From Chlorops oryzae (lineage: Eukaryota; Arthropoda; Insecta; Diptera; Chloropidae): 64,000 nucleotides of DNA. This document shows, piece after piece, positions 9,940 to 19,370 of the stretch. The translations under genes were made by a program, and so were the position numbers. Every line of letters starts with the position of its first letter. Position 1 is the stretch's first letter. Below the pieces are notes generated by a model that did no database searches, was not told the origin of the DNA, and saw nothing but the letters and a program-made list of their open reading frames with translations. The stretch lies in the NCBI GenBank assembly GCA_020466095.1, contig CM035808.1, positions 52,756,759 through 52,820,758 of the forward strand, written 5' to 3'.

Positions 9940-10358
9940 ATAATGTTTTGATTAGAAATCATTGAAAACAAAACATTTTCCGTACCTTCTAAACGCTTCT
10001 CAACATATTCCATTTACACCTTAAACCTCTCATCAATATCGCGTTCAATAGATTTAATTTTTTCATAAACGGTTTCAGTTTCTTTATTACGGTGACTTTC
10101 ATAAGCTTAAATTGAATCCTGAAATTCAGTTCGATACGCATCAAGACTTAGAATTACAAAATTTTGCGTTGCAGCGTCGCCCTTCACTATTGGATCTTTA
10201 AGATTTCTGATGCGTTTAAAATGAGCGTTGAAGCTGTGATTTCTGCTAGCGCTTAGAGTCAATTCCGTATTAAAACTTTTTGACTTGGATGTATTGTTAT
10301 TATATCGACCGAATTTGTCCACGCTCATCTTTTTATTTTTCGTCGAGTTTTCATTCAA
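9940..10358 (-). pseudogene. Fibre-like Polinton protein with two in-frame stops
   Basis: The frame starts at 10358 and reads 83 codons to a TAA at 10107. The same frame then continues through a second stop to a TGA that overlaps the duplicated integrase ATG. The first part has MSVDKFGRY and a KRIRNLKDPIVKGDAATQNF motif, which resembles the 'KRI.N..DP....DA..K.YV' signature of short fibre or collar proteins of phages and Polinton-like elements. The C-terminal part is rich in Glu, Lys and Arg with heptad spacing, suggesting a coiled coil. A structural attachment or fibre role is an inference from motif pattern and position. Confidence 0.6.
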
Positions 10359-11395
10359 TTATGTCAGCTTCTTTAAGCTCTTCAATAATTGAAATAATTT
10401 CGTTGTTATGATTATTATGTCCTGAAGATTGTGATGCTATGAGTAGTCGTAAACGATTAACCAATTCATTTGGGTCATCCCAATATATATAGTTGATTGG
10501 ATTCAAATTTAAATTCATTAAACCAAATCCTTCTTTCTTCACATCTAAGTTCGAGTTTGACCCTTTACTCTCCACATCTTTGATTAAAAATTGAATAATG
10601 TTTAGATACTTGGGTCCTTTGTTTCCATTGACTTGACCACGAGATGTATAGCCACGTCTATAGGCATTAGTTTTCAATAGAATTTTCTTATACAATTTTA
10701 AATCCGGTTCAGTATATTCGATAGGATTTTTTGTGAAAATTAACTGAAAAAGTCCTGGTGTCATTTTAAATGTTTCGTCACCAATTTGAACTTGATTAGA
10801 ACTTTTGAATGATATTTTTGAGTCTCCAAACATCAATTGCTTTTCCGAATTGTAATTCAATCCAAATATTCTATCTAGACTGTTTTGCTTTTCTAGTAGA
10901 TCAAAATTCGGTTCAGTTAACAAATTACTGACTTCTCCTTCTTCTTCTTCCATGGCTTTAATAGTGTTTGATTTATTATCATCATCATCAACGTCATCAT
11001 CATTGCTATAAAATTGATCATTGCTTTCTTCATCATCATCATCGTCATCATAATCTTGAACAGAATCAACACTATTAGACCTTTTTGCTGTACTAGTTTC
11101 AATCTTTGGTAGTTTATTAATGTTTTTCCTCCTTCTATCTTTTTTCATCGGTCTTTTGAATAAATTTTTTTTTGTTGAAAGTTGAAATATTTGCTTTAGA
11201 GTTTTTAGCCAAATCATTTACTATTTCATTTTTAACTTTAGTTTCTGTAAGCAAATCCTTAATTGGAGCTGTGATTGGTAGAAAAGTTTTTTCCAGACTT
11301 TCTGCTGCGCTTAAATCATTAATTTTAATGGCTTTGAACTTATCCCTCAAAACTTTTCTCGTCTGAATAATTTTGGAAAGCAATTCATCATCCAT
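10351..11395 (-). pseudogene. Conserved acidic Polinton protein (arthropod DUF family), one frameshift
   Basis: The N-terminal frame (11395 to about 11140) begins MDDELLSKIIQTRKVLRDKF and the C-terminal frame runs to 10351. They are offset by one base, and the shift lies near a T9 homopolymer at 11163-11171. The middle has long Asp/Glu runs. The C-terminal domain holds TPGLFQLIFTKNP and YKKILLKTNAYRRGYTS, blocks I recognise from an uncharacterised family repeatedly seen in insect repetitive sequence near Polinton genes. Function unknown; the acidic linker suggests a histone- or DNA-mimic or scaffold role, which is only speculation. The stop overlaps the fibre-like start by 8 bp. Confidence 0.72.
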
Positions 11396-11523
11396 GACTT
11401 TGTTGTTGCTACTGATAACGCTCTCAATGAACTGTTTGCATTAATGGTTAAATTATTAATGAGATCATTCAAGTGTCCATGACATCTTTTATATTATAAA
11501 TTTTCCTCAATTTAATTGCCACC

Positions 11524-11610
11524 TTCCGTGGCGTAGTGGTTAGGAGTATGTCGTTGTCATACATCTATAGGCTCAAAGCGAGATGTTTAACTCTCGACAC
11601 AGGTAGCAAC
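11524..11610 (+). repeat. tRNA-like (SINE) fragment
   Basis: It contains TGGCGTAGTGGTTAGG, a good match to the Pol III A box, and about 50 bp later a weak B-box-like TGTTTAACTCTC. It does not fold as a complete tRNA by eye, so a SINE remnant is more likely than a gene. Confidence 0.4.
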
Positions 11611-11696
11611 TTTAGAAAATCCTATTTATTCTCTTACTCTCTCTTTCACTGTAACTTCTACATTGCAATTAATCGGGAAATAAGTGATAAAATATA

Positions 11697-11698
11697 AC

Positions 11699-11775
<77 letters not shown>
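11697..11775. repeat. (CT)n microsatellite
   Basis: Nearly pure CT dinucleotides occupy about 78 bp. The Arg/Glu-repeat ORF across it is a by-product. Confidence 0.95.
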
Positions 11776-11834
11776 AATAGAGAAAAGAAAAAATAAAATT
11801 GTATACAGTTTATAAAAATATATTTTATTAGTTT

Positions 11835-12461
11835 TCAATCGGGTACAGTAGTTTGCAGTTGTAATAATGCATTGACCATATGTAAAACTGTATATATGTC
11901 GTTTGGAAAAACATATTTGCTACTGCATCGTGGATATATTATTGCTTTAAGGCGTAGAATAAGTCGTGATATTTGCAATATTTCATTCAACTCATCTTGA
12001 TGAATAGTATGATTGTTGGTATGACGTAAGCATATTAATGGACAATTAGGCGACCAGCGTATATGTTCTGCTAGAGGATCATCATTTATTTTCCATTTAC
12101 AAATTTCCACTGTGCAAAAGTAACATTTTGCAATATCTTCACTGCCAGTGTAAAACATTCCAAATTGTGCAAGCCTTCTTGTATCCATCCATCCCAAAGG
12201 CCAATTTTCGAAAGTTTTTAGGCGCTCGCTCTCATAGCACATTCGATCGGTCATATCCAAATGTTCAACATTCTTTACACTCTGGATTGATGGTGGCCAA
12301 AACGAGTCTGTTCCTCGATGAACAGGTCTGCTTATTGTTGTTGCTGTTGAACAGATCTGCTTATTGAACAGGTCTGTTCCATAATGAACAGGGCTGTTTG
12401 CTGTCGATGAAGAAGAAGAAGGATGACTATTGAACTGATCAGATTGTTGCTTAAACTCCAA
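11835..12461 (-). CDS. BIR-domain (inhibitor-of-apoptosis-like) protein carried by the Polinton, 208 aa
   Basis: A single BIR zinc domain spans about residues 75-143. It starts at ERLKTFENWP, continues with LAQFGMFYTGSEDIAKCYFC, and shows the complete zinc set C113-x2-C116-x16-H133-x6-C140. BIR proteins bind caspases or IAP antagonists and block apoptosis, and insect DNA viruses carry such genes. The N-terminus (1-70) is low complexity, Ser-rich, with a repeated PVHxGTD motif. There is no RING domain after the BIR, so ubiquitin-ligase activity is not expected. The frame is intact, lies between the acidic protein and the ATPase on the same strand, and is best explained as host- or virus-derived cargo. 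A host gene trapped inside the element is the alternative. No introns are visible. Confidence 0.88.
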   Translation of the reverse strand: MEFKQQSDQFNSHPSSSSSTANSPVHYGTDLFNKQICSTATTISRPVHRGTDSFWPPSIQSVKNVEHLDMTDRMCYESERLKTFENWPLGWMDTRRLAQFGMFYTGSEDIAKCYFCTVEICKWKINDDPLAEHIRWSPNCPLICLRHTNNHTIHQDELNEILQISRLILRLKAIIYPRCSSKYVFPNDIYTVLHMVNALLQLQTTVPD

Positions 12462-12527
12462 ACATTGTTGTTGAACTGCTTGATCTGTTTTTGAAACTGA
12501 ATATTTGGTTGTGCATACACTTTGCTT

Positions 12528-13223
12528 TTATAGATGAATAAATATGTTGAACCCTTTTCTAAATCGTCCACTATTTAATGAATCATCTTTGCTAATGACG
12601 AGAAACTCATATTTATCCTTCCAACATTCGGTAGAAATTTTTAAAAAATCTTGAAATGACATATCAGTACCAACATGATCATTATAAATATGTCTTACGT
12701 TCGTTTCATCTTGTTTAAACATGATAATTAAGTTTGCATTGTCACGAATCAGATGTTTTGGTATTCGAGTATAAGTTTGGCATAGATAAAAGCTATCAAT
12801 ATTATTGTGCCGACTCATACAGAAATAATTTCGTATATTGTTCTGTTTTTCACATGCAACATTATCGAAGATAAAAATAGAATCTGATTTTGCTTTTTCT
12901 GGAGCTAGAACTTCTTCATTATCTGAGAAGATGTAAAAGCCCATTCCTTTTGTTGGTTTTATAAGTTGTTGAAGATATTGATATTTCGGTTGATGCAATG
13001 ACTTTGAATATAAGTATACATTTTTAAATCTAAGACCATTGGGACTTTCAATAAGACTCAGCATAATGTTGGTTTTTCCACAATTCGATGGTCCGACAAT
13101 TAGTGCACGTATTGTGTTTGGTAGCAATGAACTATGACGTATTTGTGACAATTTATCATTTGAAATCGTTTTTAGGTCTAAATTTTTCACCGAAATATTC
13201 ATTTGTTGTCTTATGAAACGCAT
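12528..13223 (-). CDS. Polinton DNA-packaging ATPase (FtsK/HerA type), 231 aa
   Basis: Motor that would translocate the element's DNA into a capsid. Walker A is GPSNCGKT at residues 44-51 and Walker B is SIFIFDN at 115-121. A Gln-containing sensor-like segment FYLCQTYTRIPKHLI follows at about 145-160. Length matches the family. The frame appears intact, with MRFIRQQM at the start and a second possible start at Met8. About 110 bp separate it from the divergently transcribed PLA2 gene, so the two probably share a bidirectional promoter region at 13224-13336. Confidence 0.93.
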   Translation of the reverse strand: MRFIRQQMNISVKNLDLKTISNDKLSQIRHSSLLPNTIRALIVGPSNCGKTNIMLSLIESPNGLRFKNVYLYSKSLHQPKYQYLQQLIKPTKGMGFYIFSDNEEVLAPEKAKSDSIFIFDNVACEKQNNIRNYFCMSRHNNIDSFYLCQTYTRIPKHLIRDNANLIIMFKQDETNVRHIYNDHVGTDMSFQDFLKISTECWKDKYEFLVISKDDSLNSGRFRKGFNIFIHL

Positions 13224-13336
13224 TTTACTCTTTTAACTAACAACAATGATATAAAAGCGATTCCTTTTATACTTTTTTGTTCAGAACGCTTTTGACCGTT
13301 GATTTGTGTGCCATACAAACAAACAAAAATTTATAA
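13224..13336. promoter_or_regulatory. Divergent intergenic region between ATPase and PLA2 genes
   Basis: This 113-bp gap separates oppositely oriented ATGs. It includes ATATAAAAGCG at 13250-13260 and CTTTTATACTT at 13265-13275, which could serve as TATA-like boxes for the two directions. Inference from position only. Confidence 0.4.
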
Positions 13337-14146
13337 ATGCTTGTTAGCAGCAAAAAACTATTTAGTCGTAAACGTAAAGCCGTTGGAAAAGGATTAATAA
13401 ATAACCTTATTAATAAACTGCCAATTGAACTTCATTTACCAGGCTATCAGTTTTGTGGACCGGGAACTAAACTCGAAAAACGTTTAGCAAAAGGAGACAA
13501 GGGTATAAATCTTTTGGATTCTGCATGTAGAGAACACGATATTGCCTACTCTAAATTCAAAGACTTACCTAATCGCCGCATTGCCGATAAGATTTTAGTT
13601 GAGAGAGCTTGCGAGAGAGTAAAAGCTCCAGATTCGAGTGTCGCAGAAAAGGCAAACGCTTGGTTTGTCACAAACGCAATGAAAGCCAAACTGAAGATAG
13701 GTGGTAGTCTTCGAAAAAACAATAATCGAAAACTAAAGACTGTGAAGAACAAAAAGAAGAAATTCTGTACTAAAGTTTTCACTACTGCAATAAATAATGC
13801 TACAAAAGTTTTAAAAACTGCAAAACCAATTGATATGAATGATGCTATTCAAATTGCTGAGAAATCTTTATCATCTACTCTTAAGAGGAAAAATCGTAAA
13901 GTTCTACCTCGTATAATCCCTGTACCAAAAGTGGGTGGATTTTTACCATTAATACGAATTTTAGCGGGTATTGCAAAACCTGGAGGAATAGTATCTGGAG
14001 GCATGTCGATTGCAAATATGATAAAAAATATAATATCTGCAAAGGATAAAAAGCCCAAGGAACCTGTTGTCATTGGAAATGGGCTTTATTGAAAACCCTA
14101 TAGAAATGGATATGGTTTCTATCTTCGTCCTTATTCAAAAAACTAA
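13337..14146 (+). pseudogene. PLA2-domain capsid-associated protein with one nonsense codon
   Basis: The open frame gives 251 residues to a TGA at 14090-14092. The same frame then continues for 17 codons rich in Gly, Tyr and Pro to a TAA at 14144-14146, so the TGA looks like a late nonsense mutation. A phospholipase A2 domain occupies about residues 36-85: the calcium-loop-like FCGPGTKL and the catalytic LDSACREHDIAY with the His-Asp pair. A basic middle (about 120-145) is followed by a Gly/hydrophobic stretch GGFLPLIRILAGIAKPGG (about 200-220) like the membrane-active minor proteins of adenovirus-like capsids. The likely role is membrane breach during particle entry, as for the parvoviral VP1 PLA2 domain; this is inferred from family knowledge. 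Confidence 0.85.
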
Positions 14147-14225
14147 TTAGCACTCTACCCAAAAGAGCCCTAACCGAGGTCGACCTAAGAAAATATGCCG
14201 CTAACTTGAAATCTTTCAGAGGAGT

Positions 14226-16107
14226 TTTTATTTATTTATTTTATTTATTTATTTATTCAGTCTATGAATTCATATTCTTACAGACAAGCACTTACAGACT
14301 ATTTAATGTAAACAATATATGTATAACAATTAGGTAATTAAAAACTATTTGAGTACATTAAAATCGACTTTAATTTATCTCTTGAAAAGTCAAAATTAAA
14401 AGCAACAGAGGATGAAATAGAATTAAAAAGATTAAGAGCTCTATAAATTGGAGCATACATGGCATAATTAGTTTTCTGGACAACTAAATAAAATGGATCA
14501 TTATGCCTTAAGACTCTAGTGGGCACATTTAAAGAAATAAGCTGGAGCAAGGCAGGACAATCAATCCGTGCACTAATAATGTCGGATATAACGAGAAGAG
14601 CATTTAAGGAGCGACGCGACTCAAGAGTCTTTAAACCAATAAGCGCACAACGGGTTTGATAGGTTGGTAGTTGAGCATAGGAATAAAGCGATCGGAGTGC
14701 AGATCTAGTGAAAGATTTCTGCACACGCTCTAGACGAGCAATATGAACATCGTAAAATGGACTCCATATAAATGATGCATATTCTAATTTGGACCTGACT
14801 AAAGAGACAAACAGAGCCTTCCAAGTATAAGGATCCGTAAAATGAGCTGAATTGCGCCTAATAAAGGCAAGCATTTGATAAGATTTTGAGATAATATAAT
14901 TTAAGTGCTGGTTAAACTTAAATTGAGAGTCAAACACAACACCTAAATCTTTGACACAGTCCGATTTATTAAGAAGATGGCCACCTAGTTCGTAGGAGGT
15001 TACTGTCAGTTGGCTTGACTTAGAAAAAGAGACAACCGTACACTTATCAAGATTTAAGTACAGATAATTTTTAGAACACCATTCATATAGAGCATTCACA
15101 TCTTCCTGCAGGGCTAGCGAATCATTTTGATTACTAACACTTCTGAAGATTTTCAGATCATCAGCAAAAAGCAAGCATTGCGAAGATGTGATGGAATGAA
15201 CTACATCATTTATGAATAAAAGAAATAGAAGAGGCCCCAGGATACTTCCTTGTGGTACACCAGAAGTAGCAATGATGGGATGTGACACAGAATTTTCAAT
15301 TCTGACAAATGAAATTCTATTCATTAAATAAGATCTCAACCAAACCAAAAAAATTGAGTGGAAGCCTAGTAATTCAAGCTTTTTTATTAGGATATTATGA
15401 GAGACTCGATCAAAGGCTTTAGAAAAATCTGTGTAGATAGAATCAACACGAGATCCTCGAGAAAAGGCAGACAAACAATATTCAGTGAAAATTGTAAGAT
15501 TTGTGACCGTAGATCGACCCGAAACAAACCCATGTTGCAACGGAGTAATGATATTTTTCACGGCAAACACCATTTTATCTTTAACAATGCCCTCAAGGAG
15601 CTTACTAACATTAGAAATTTTAGAAATTGGCCTATAGTTCATTATGTTATTCTTATTACCCGACTTGAAGATAGGGGTAATAAAGGCTACCTTCCAGTCA
15701 TCAATAAAAATGCCAGAATCCAAGGATTTATTGAATATGATTTTTAGAGGTAATGACATACTGAACAGGCAATTCTTTAGAATAGTTGCAGAGAACCCAT
15801 CCAAATCAATTTTAGATGAATTCTTTAATTTGGTGATGCCAGTACATATATCTTCATCAATGAGGCTTAAACACCCAAATTCCGTTGTGAAATTTGGTAC
15901 AAAGTTATCACAGCATAGGTCTGAAAGAGGTACGTAATTCGATTTAAAGAAATTAGCAAATAAATTCGCTGATTCCAATGCAGAATGAGAGACTTCCTGA
16001 TTTAGAAACATAGATTTTGGAAATATTGAGCTCTTTTTCTTTGAGTTCACAAAACGCCAAAACTCTTTAGGGTTCACTTTTAGTCTGGATTCAAATCTAG
16101 CGATATG
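14226..16107 (-). mobile_element. 5'-truncated Jockey/CR1-group LINE inside the protease gene
   Basis: On the minus strand the element ends in a (TAAA)n/(AAATA)n tail at 14226-14260 (seen as TTTATTTATT on the plus strand). It is truncated at its 5' end near 16107, so it lacks the endonuclease and ORF1. No clear target duplication is visible. A short direct repeat GATATGCGATATGCGA sits at the 5' junction. Confidence 0.85.
14338..16077 (-). CDS. LINE reverse transcriptase, N-terminally truncated, 579 aa
   Basis: The frame covers the RT domain: TPIFKSGNKNNIMNYRPIS, the GVPQGSILGPLLFLLFINDV block, and the catalytic FADD at 304-307. A C-terminal region of the Jockey/CR1 type follows. The frame is uninterrupted, so the insertion is fairly young. 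The first Met is inside the protein, since the 5' end including the endonuclease is missing. It has no RNase H domain. Confidence 0.9.
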   Translation of the reverse strand: MNPKEFWRFVNSKKKSSIFPKSMFLNQEVSHSALESANLFANFFKSNYVPLSDLCCDNFVPNFTTEFGCLSLIDEDICTGITKLKNSSKIDLDGFSATILKNCLFSMSLPLKIIFNKSLDSGIFIDDWKVAFITPIFKSGNKNNIMNYRPISKISNVSKLLEGIVKDKMVFAVKNIITPLQHGFVSGRSTVTNLTIFTEYCLSAFSRGSRVDSIYTDFSKAFDRVSHNILIKKLELLGFHSIFLVWLRSYLMNRISFVRIENSVSHPIIATSGVPQGSILGPLLFLLFINDVVHSITSSQCLLFADDLKIFRSVSNQNDSLALQEDVNALYEWCSKNYLYLNLDKCTVVSFSKSSQLTVTSYELGGHLLNKSDCVKDLGVVFDSQFKFNQHLNYIISKSYQMLAFIRRNSAHFTDPYTWKALFVSLVRSKLEYASFIWSPFYDVHIARLERVQKSFTRSALRSLYSYAQLPTYQTRCALIGLKTLESRRSLNALLVISDIISARIDCPALLQLISLNVPTRVLRHNDPFYLVVQKTNYAMYAPIYRALNLFNSISSSVAFNFDFSRDKLKSILMYSNSF

Positions 16108-16607
16108 CGATATGCGAAAAACTTTACCAAGACGTCCTCATAAGATTGAATGTGGAATAATTAATCTCGATTCATCAGATGGAGATGGTACTCATTGGGT
16201 AGCATATTTTCAAAATAATACTGTTAAGGAATATTTTGATAGTTTTGGTAACCTTCCACCACCAAAAGAAGTTGTCAAATATCCCGGTGCAAATAATTTA
16301 AGATACAACTATAAACAACATCAGCAATACAATTCATATAACTGTGGTCATTTGTGTTTAAAGTTTCTGTATTCACAATCATGCAACAATTAAATAAATT
16401 ATCATTTTTAAATACATAAAAAGTTTCTTTTATTTATAATTTGATAATATCTGATAATTATAAACCATTACATATATTCCATTAATTCAATATCTTTAGC
16501 AATACTCATGAGTTCGTCATCATTTACAGCAATCTTATAATGTCCCCAAGCATAAGTATTTTTTTTATCCTCTTTAACAAATCTTTTATCATCATTGTTA
16601 CTTAAAA

Positions 16608-18974
16608 CTAATTTCGTAAATAATTGTGTATAAATTTTATGAATTTTGATTTAAAAAAATACATATCGCGAACATAATATTTATCTTCTAATAAACATAA
16701 TTTATAATCATTAATACTCAATTTATTGAGTACGCATCTTTTAACACCTTTCGACTTTTTTATTTCTTTCGTATCTGTTATATCTAAGGAATACATTTTG
16801 GGACGTAGACCCACAAATTCTCTAATTATTTTTCCATTAGCTTCGTCTTTCATCATTCCTAATATTTTTTTATTTTTTAAAGGTAAATTATATGGATTTT
16901 TGGGAGGATATTCGGACGTATCAAAACGCAAATCAATATCGTTGGATATATCTGAATAAAAGTCATCCGTCTTTATTGTGTATATAAAGGAATCCGTATC
17001 CATATAATTTAGTAAAAGGTTTTCATTATATTTGGGTTTCATATAGTCGTAATGGAAATCATACATTAGAAATTTCGATAACTCGAGAACTATAAAACCT
17101 AAATATAACAGTTTATCATATGTAACATAATCCCGATCTAATTGAATTGCTATCATAGAGTCGCTGAAATGTTTAACGCTGCGAAATGTTGGATGTGCTA
17201 TAAGAGCACGAGCACCTAAATGTCGTCCTCTAATTTCCCATTCACTCACAATTTTTATGTTTTTCTTTTTATCTACATTTTCCATAGTTTTACCGTAAAC
17301 CGAATTGTTGAGTAATTTAAAAAAATTCTTCTCAAAATCACTCTTAGAGAGCGTTCTATGATGAGTATTTAAGTCAATGTAGCTCTTTAACCGAGGTGAC
17401 TGTTTAAACTTTAAAACTCTATGAACTTTTATTAGTTTCATTCCATTCTTAATACATTGTTGTAGAACTCTATAGTGAATGATATAATTTCGTTTATCTG
17501 TTAAGTCTGTTATTAGTTTCGATGTCCTTGAACCACCAACTTTTTTATTTTCCGCACAAAAAGGAAAATCATTATGATAATCATGAATTCCTTGGGGATA
17601 ATCTAAATCTACATCTAAAATATACCCATATAAAGCTTCTGAATCTATTTCAAATATATTAAAACTTTCAATGTCTTCTACCCATTCAAATTCTCTAGTA
17701 GGTAGGTACTGAGACATTGCCCAACCATACAAGTTGTTCGCATCTAAGTATACAATATATTCAGATGGTTTGGTGGAATCAAAATCAGGCATATATTTGT
17801 TGTTGGCTTTAGAATGTCGGTTTGAACATTGGACAATACCACCTCTGATTCCTTTTTTAACGAAATCATACATACTTATATCTGTAAATAGTTCGAGTTC
17901 TATTTTTGTTGATTTCAACATTGCATCCCAAGATAAGCCCGGAATAGTTATGTATTGACAAGGATCCAAATCATAGATACTTTTACATATTTTTCGAAAA
18001 TTTTTTAAGATATCGGTTAGGAGAAATACATCTGTTTTTAAATAGAGAATCATGTAGTCTTTCAATGATTGACATTTTAATGTATTCCAAACATTTACAG
18101 CATGACTATAGTCCTCAATAGAACACTCACTATTATTTAGTATATTGAAAAATTTCTCACGGGGAGGTAGTTGATTTTCTTCAAGACGTTCAATTGAATC
18201 TAAATATTCATAGGGAAAGAAACCCTTTCTTTTAAGTAAAGAAAACTGTTCAGTGTTGGGATACATTGATCTGAGTACGTGAAAATCTTCAGATCGCAAG
18301 TTTTGAGCTAAGCTTTCTAAGCTTGCTGTCATGAATCTATAGGAATCTACAAAACGAATTTCCATGCGTTCATTCTTGAGATTATCCCCCATTGGGATGT
18401 ATTTCGATAGTGAAATGTAAAGCTCTTTATTGAGTGGAATTAGTCTTATGTCTCCGGGAATGGAAGTGAGTTCTTTTACAAATAAATGACAGTCGTAGGC
18501 GGAAAAATTATGAAAGAAAACTGGAATAAATTTCGATATCTGATATTTCAAACTACATTCTGAATGAGCTCCTCCACGAAAATCTCCAGTAAAATGACAG
18601 TGCTCTGCAACTCGATCATTAATAAGATCTTCATTACAGATATGACATACTGAACTCTCCGCTAAGTTTTTCATTTGTTCTTTTGTAAGAGAATTCATTG
18701 GTTTACAAACACTTAAATAGTTGCTATAAAGAAATTTACAATCATTTACTAATTTCTTTATAAACACTTCAACACAATCCTCTCCCGTATATATCCTAAA
18801 CTTATCCAAACTTTCATCAAATTTAGATTTAACCCTCTCAGCCCCGAATTTTAACCTGCTGTCTAATACCATTGTTTTTGACTCAAAACGAAAGGTGATG
18901 GTGAGTTGTTGAACCAGGCGAAGCTTTGAGTTGTTTTGATCCATCATATTGGTGCTGAAATAAATTATCTCCAA
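16608..18974 (-). CDS. PolB core (exonuclease II/III and polymerase domains), 788-codon open piece
   Basis: A Cys/His segment (CHICNEDLINDRVAEHCHFTGDF trimmed here: CHIC, EHCH) comes at about residues 110-130. Exonuclease motif HNFSAYDCHLF follows at about 155, and YLKTDVFLLTDI at about 305. Polymerase motif A is YLDANNLYGWAMS near 410, motif B is LLNNSVYGKTMEN near 557 and motif C is YMDTDSFIY near 658. All polymerase catalytic aspartates are present. The nominal N-terminus (MEIIYFSTNMM) is not native because an insertion cuts the gene upstream. Confidence 0.92.
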   Translation of the reverse strand: MEIIYFSTNMMDQNNSKLRLVQQLTITFRFESKTMVLDSRLKFGAERVKSKFDESLDKFRIYTGEDCVEVFIKKLVNDCKFLYSNYLSVCKPMNSLTKEQMKNLAESSVCHICNEDLINDRVAEHCHFTGDFRGGAHSECSLKYQISKFIPVFFHNFSAYDCHLFVKELTSIPGDIRLIPLNKELYISLSKYIPMGDNLKNERMEIRFVDSYRFMTASLESLAQNLRSEDFHVLRSMYPNTEQFSLLKRKGFFPYEYLDSIERLEENQLPPREKFFNILNNSECSIEDYSHAVNVWNTLKCQSLKDYMILYLKTDVFLLTDILKNFRKICKSIYDLDPCQYITIPGLSWDAMLKSTKIELELFTDISMYDFVKKGIRGGIVQCSNRHSKANNKYMPDFDSTKPSEYIVYLDANNLYGWAMSQYLPTREFEWVEDIESFNIFEIDSEALYGYILDVDLDYPQGIHDYHNDFPFCAENKKVGGSRTSKLITDLTDKRNYIIHYRVLQQCIKNGMKLIKVHRVLKFKQSPRLKSYIDLNTHHRTLSKSDFEKNFFKLLNNSVYGKTMENVDKKKNIKIVSEWEIRGRHLGARALIAHPTFRSVKHFSDSMIAIQLDRDYVTYDKLLYLGFIVLELSKFLMYDFHYDYMKPKYNENLLLNYMDTDSFIYTIKTDDFYSDISNDIDLRFDTSEYPPKNPYNLPLKNKKILGMMKDEANGKIIREFVGLRPKMYSLDITDTKEIKKSKGVKRCVLNKLSINDYKLCLLEDKYYVRDMYFFKSKFIKFIHNYLRN

Positions 18975-19370
18975 ACAGAAAAAGGCCTATAACTTTTTGA
19001 ACAACCAACAAAATTACAAAAATTTTATTTTTCCTTATTTTTTGTTATATTTGCGCTTCAAGTCTGCAAAAATGAATAGTAATCAAAATTATTTTTAATC
19101 AAAATAACCAGTTACTATAAAGTCATTACCTTTGAAAATATTCAAAATTTTAACTATTTTCTACATGTCCACACTCTACGGCAAACAAATTTGAAATAAA
19201 AGGATTCTCTTTGAAAAATTGTAACGTATTCTTTTCTTAGACAATTAATCGACGGCACTTTATTAAAATCAAAAAAATTTTCTGCATCACATAGGCGTAG
19301 CTGCAAAAAGAAGGAGGACGTTCGAATGTTGCTTATATGCAACATTGGGCACGAAAGGGTTAATAAAATA
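18975..19370. mobile_element. Foreign insert between PolB parts, piggyBac-like right end
   Basis: PolB-like sequence stops at both edges. The right edge reads GGGCACGAAAGGGTTAA, a TTAA preceded by a complement of CCC-type ends, suggesting a piggyBac-like fragment. No matching left end was found. A 63-codon minus frame at 19154-19345 has no recognisable domain. Confidence 0.45.

Larger units (their letters stand above)
14161..16393 (+). pseudogene. Adenain-like cysteine protease, split by a LINE insertion
   Basis: The 3' part (16112-16393, 93 codons) carries the catalytic set of the adenovirus-type maturation protease: His28 in GDGTHWVAYF, Asp43 in EYFDSFGNL and Cys78 in QYNSYNCGHLCLKF. The missing N-terminal stretch lies at about 14161-14228 in the same orientation (TEVDLRKYAANLKSFRGVF). 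The two pieces are separated by about 1.9 kb of antisense LINE sequence. In the family this enzyme processes capsid proteins. It follows the PLA2 gene by 15 bp, consistent with a two-gene plus-strand unit. Confidence 0.9.

Noticed and set aside
11626..11838. ORF with Arg/Glu repeats
   Set aside because: It is the (CT)n microsatellite read in frame.
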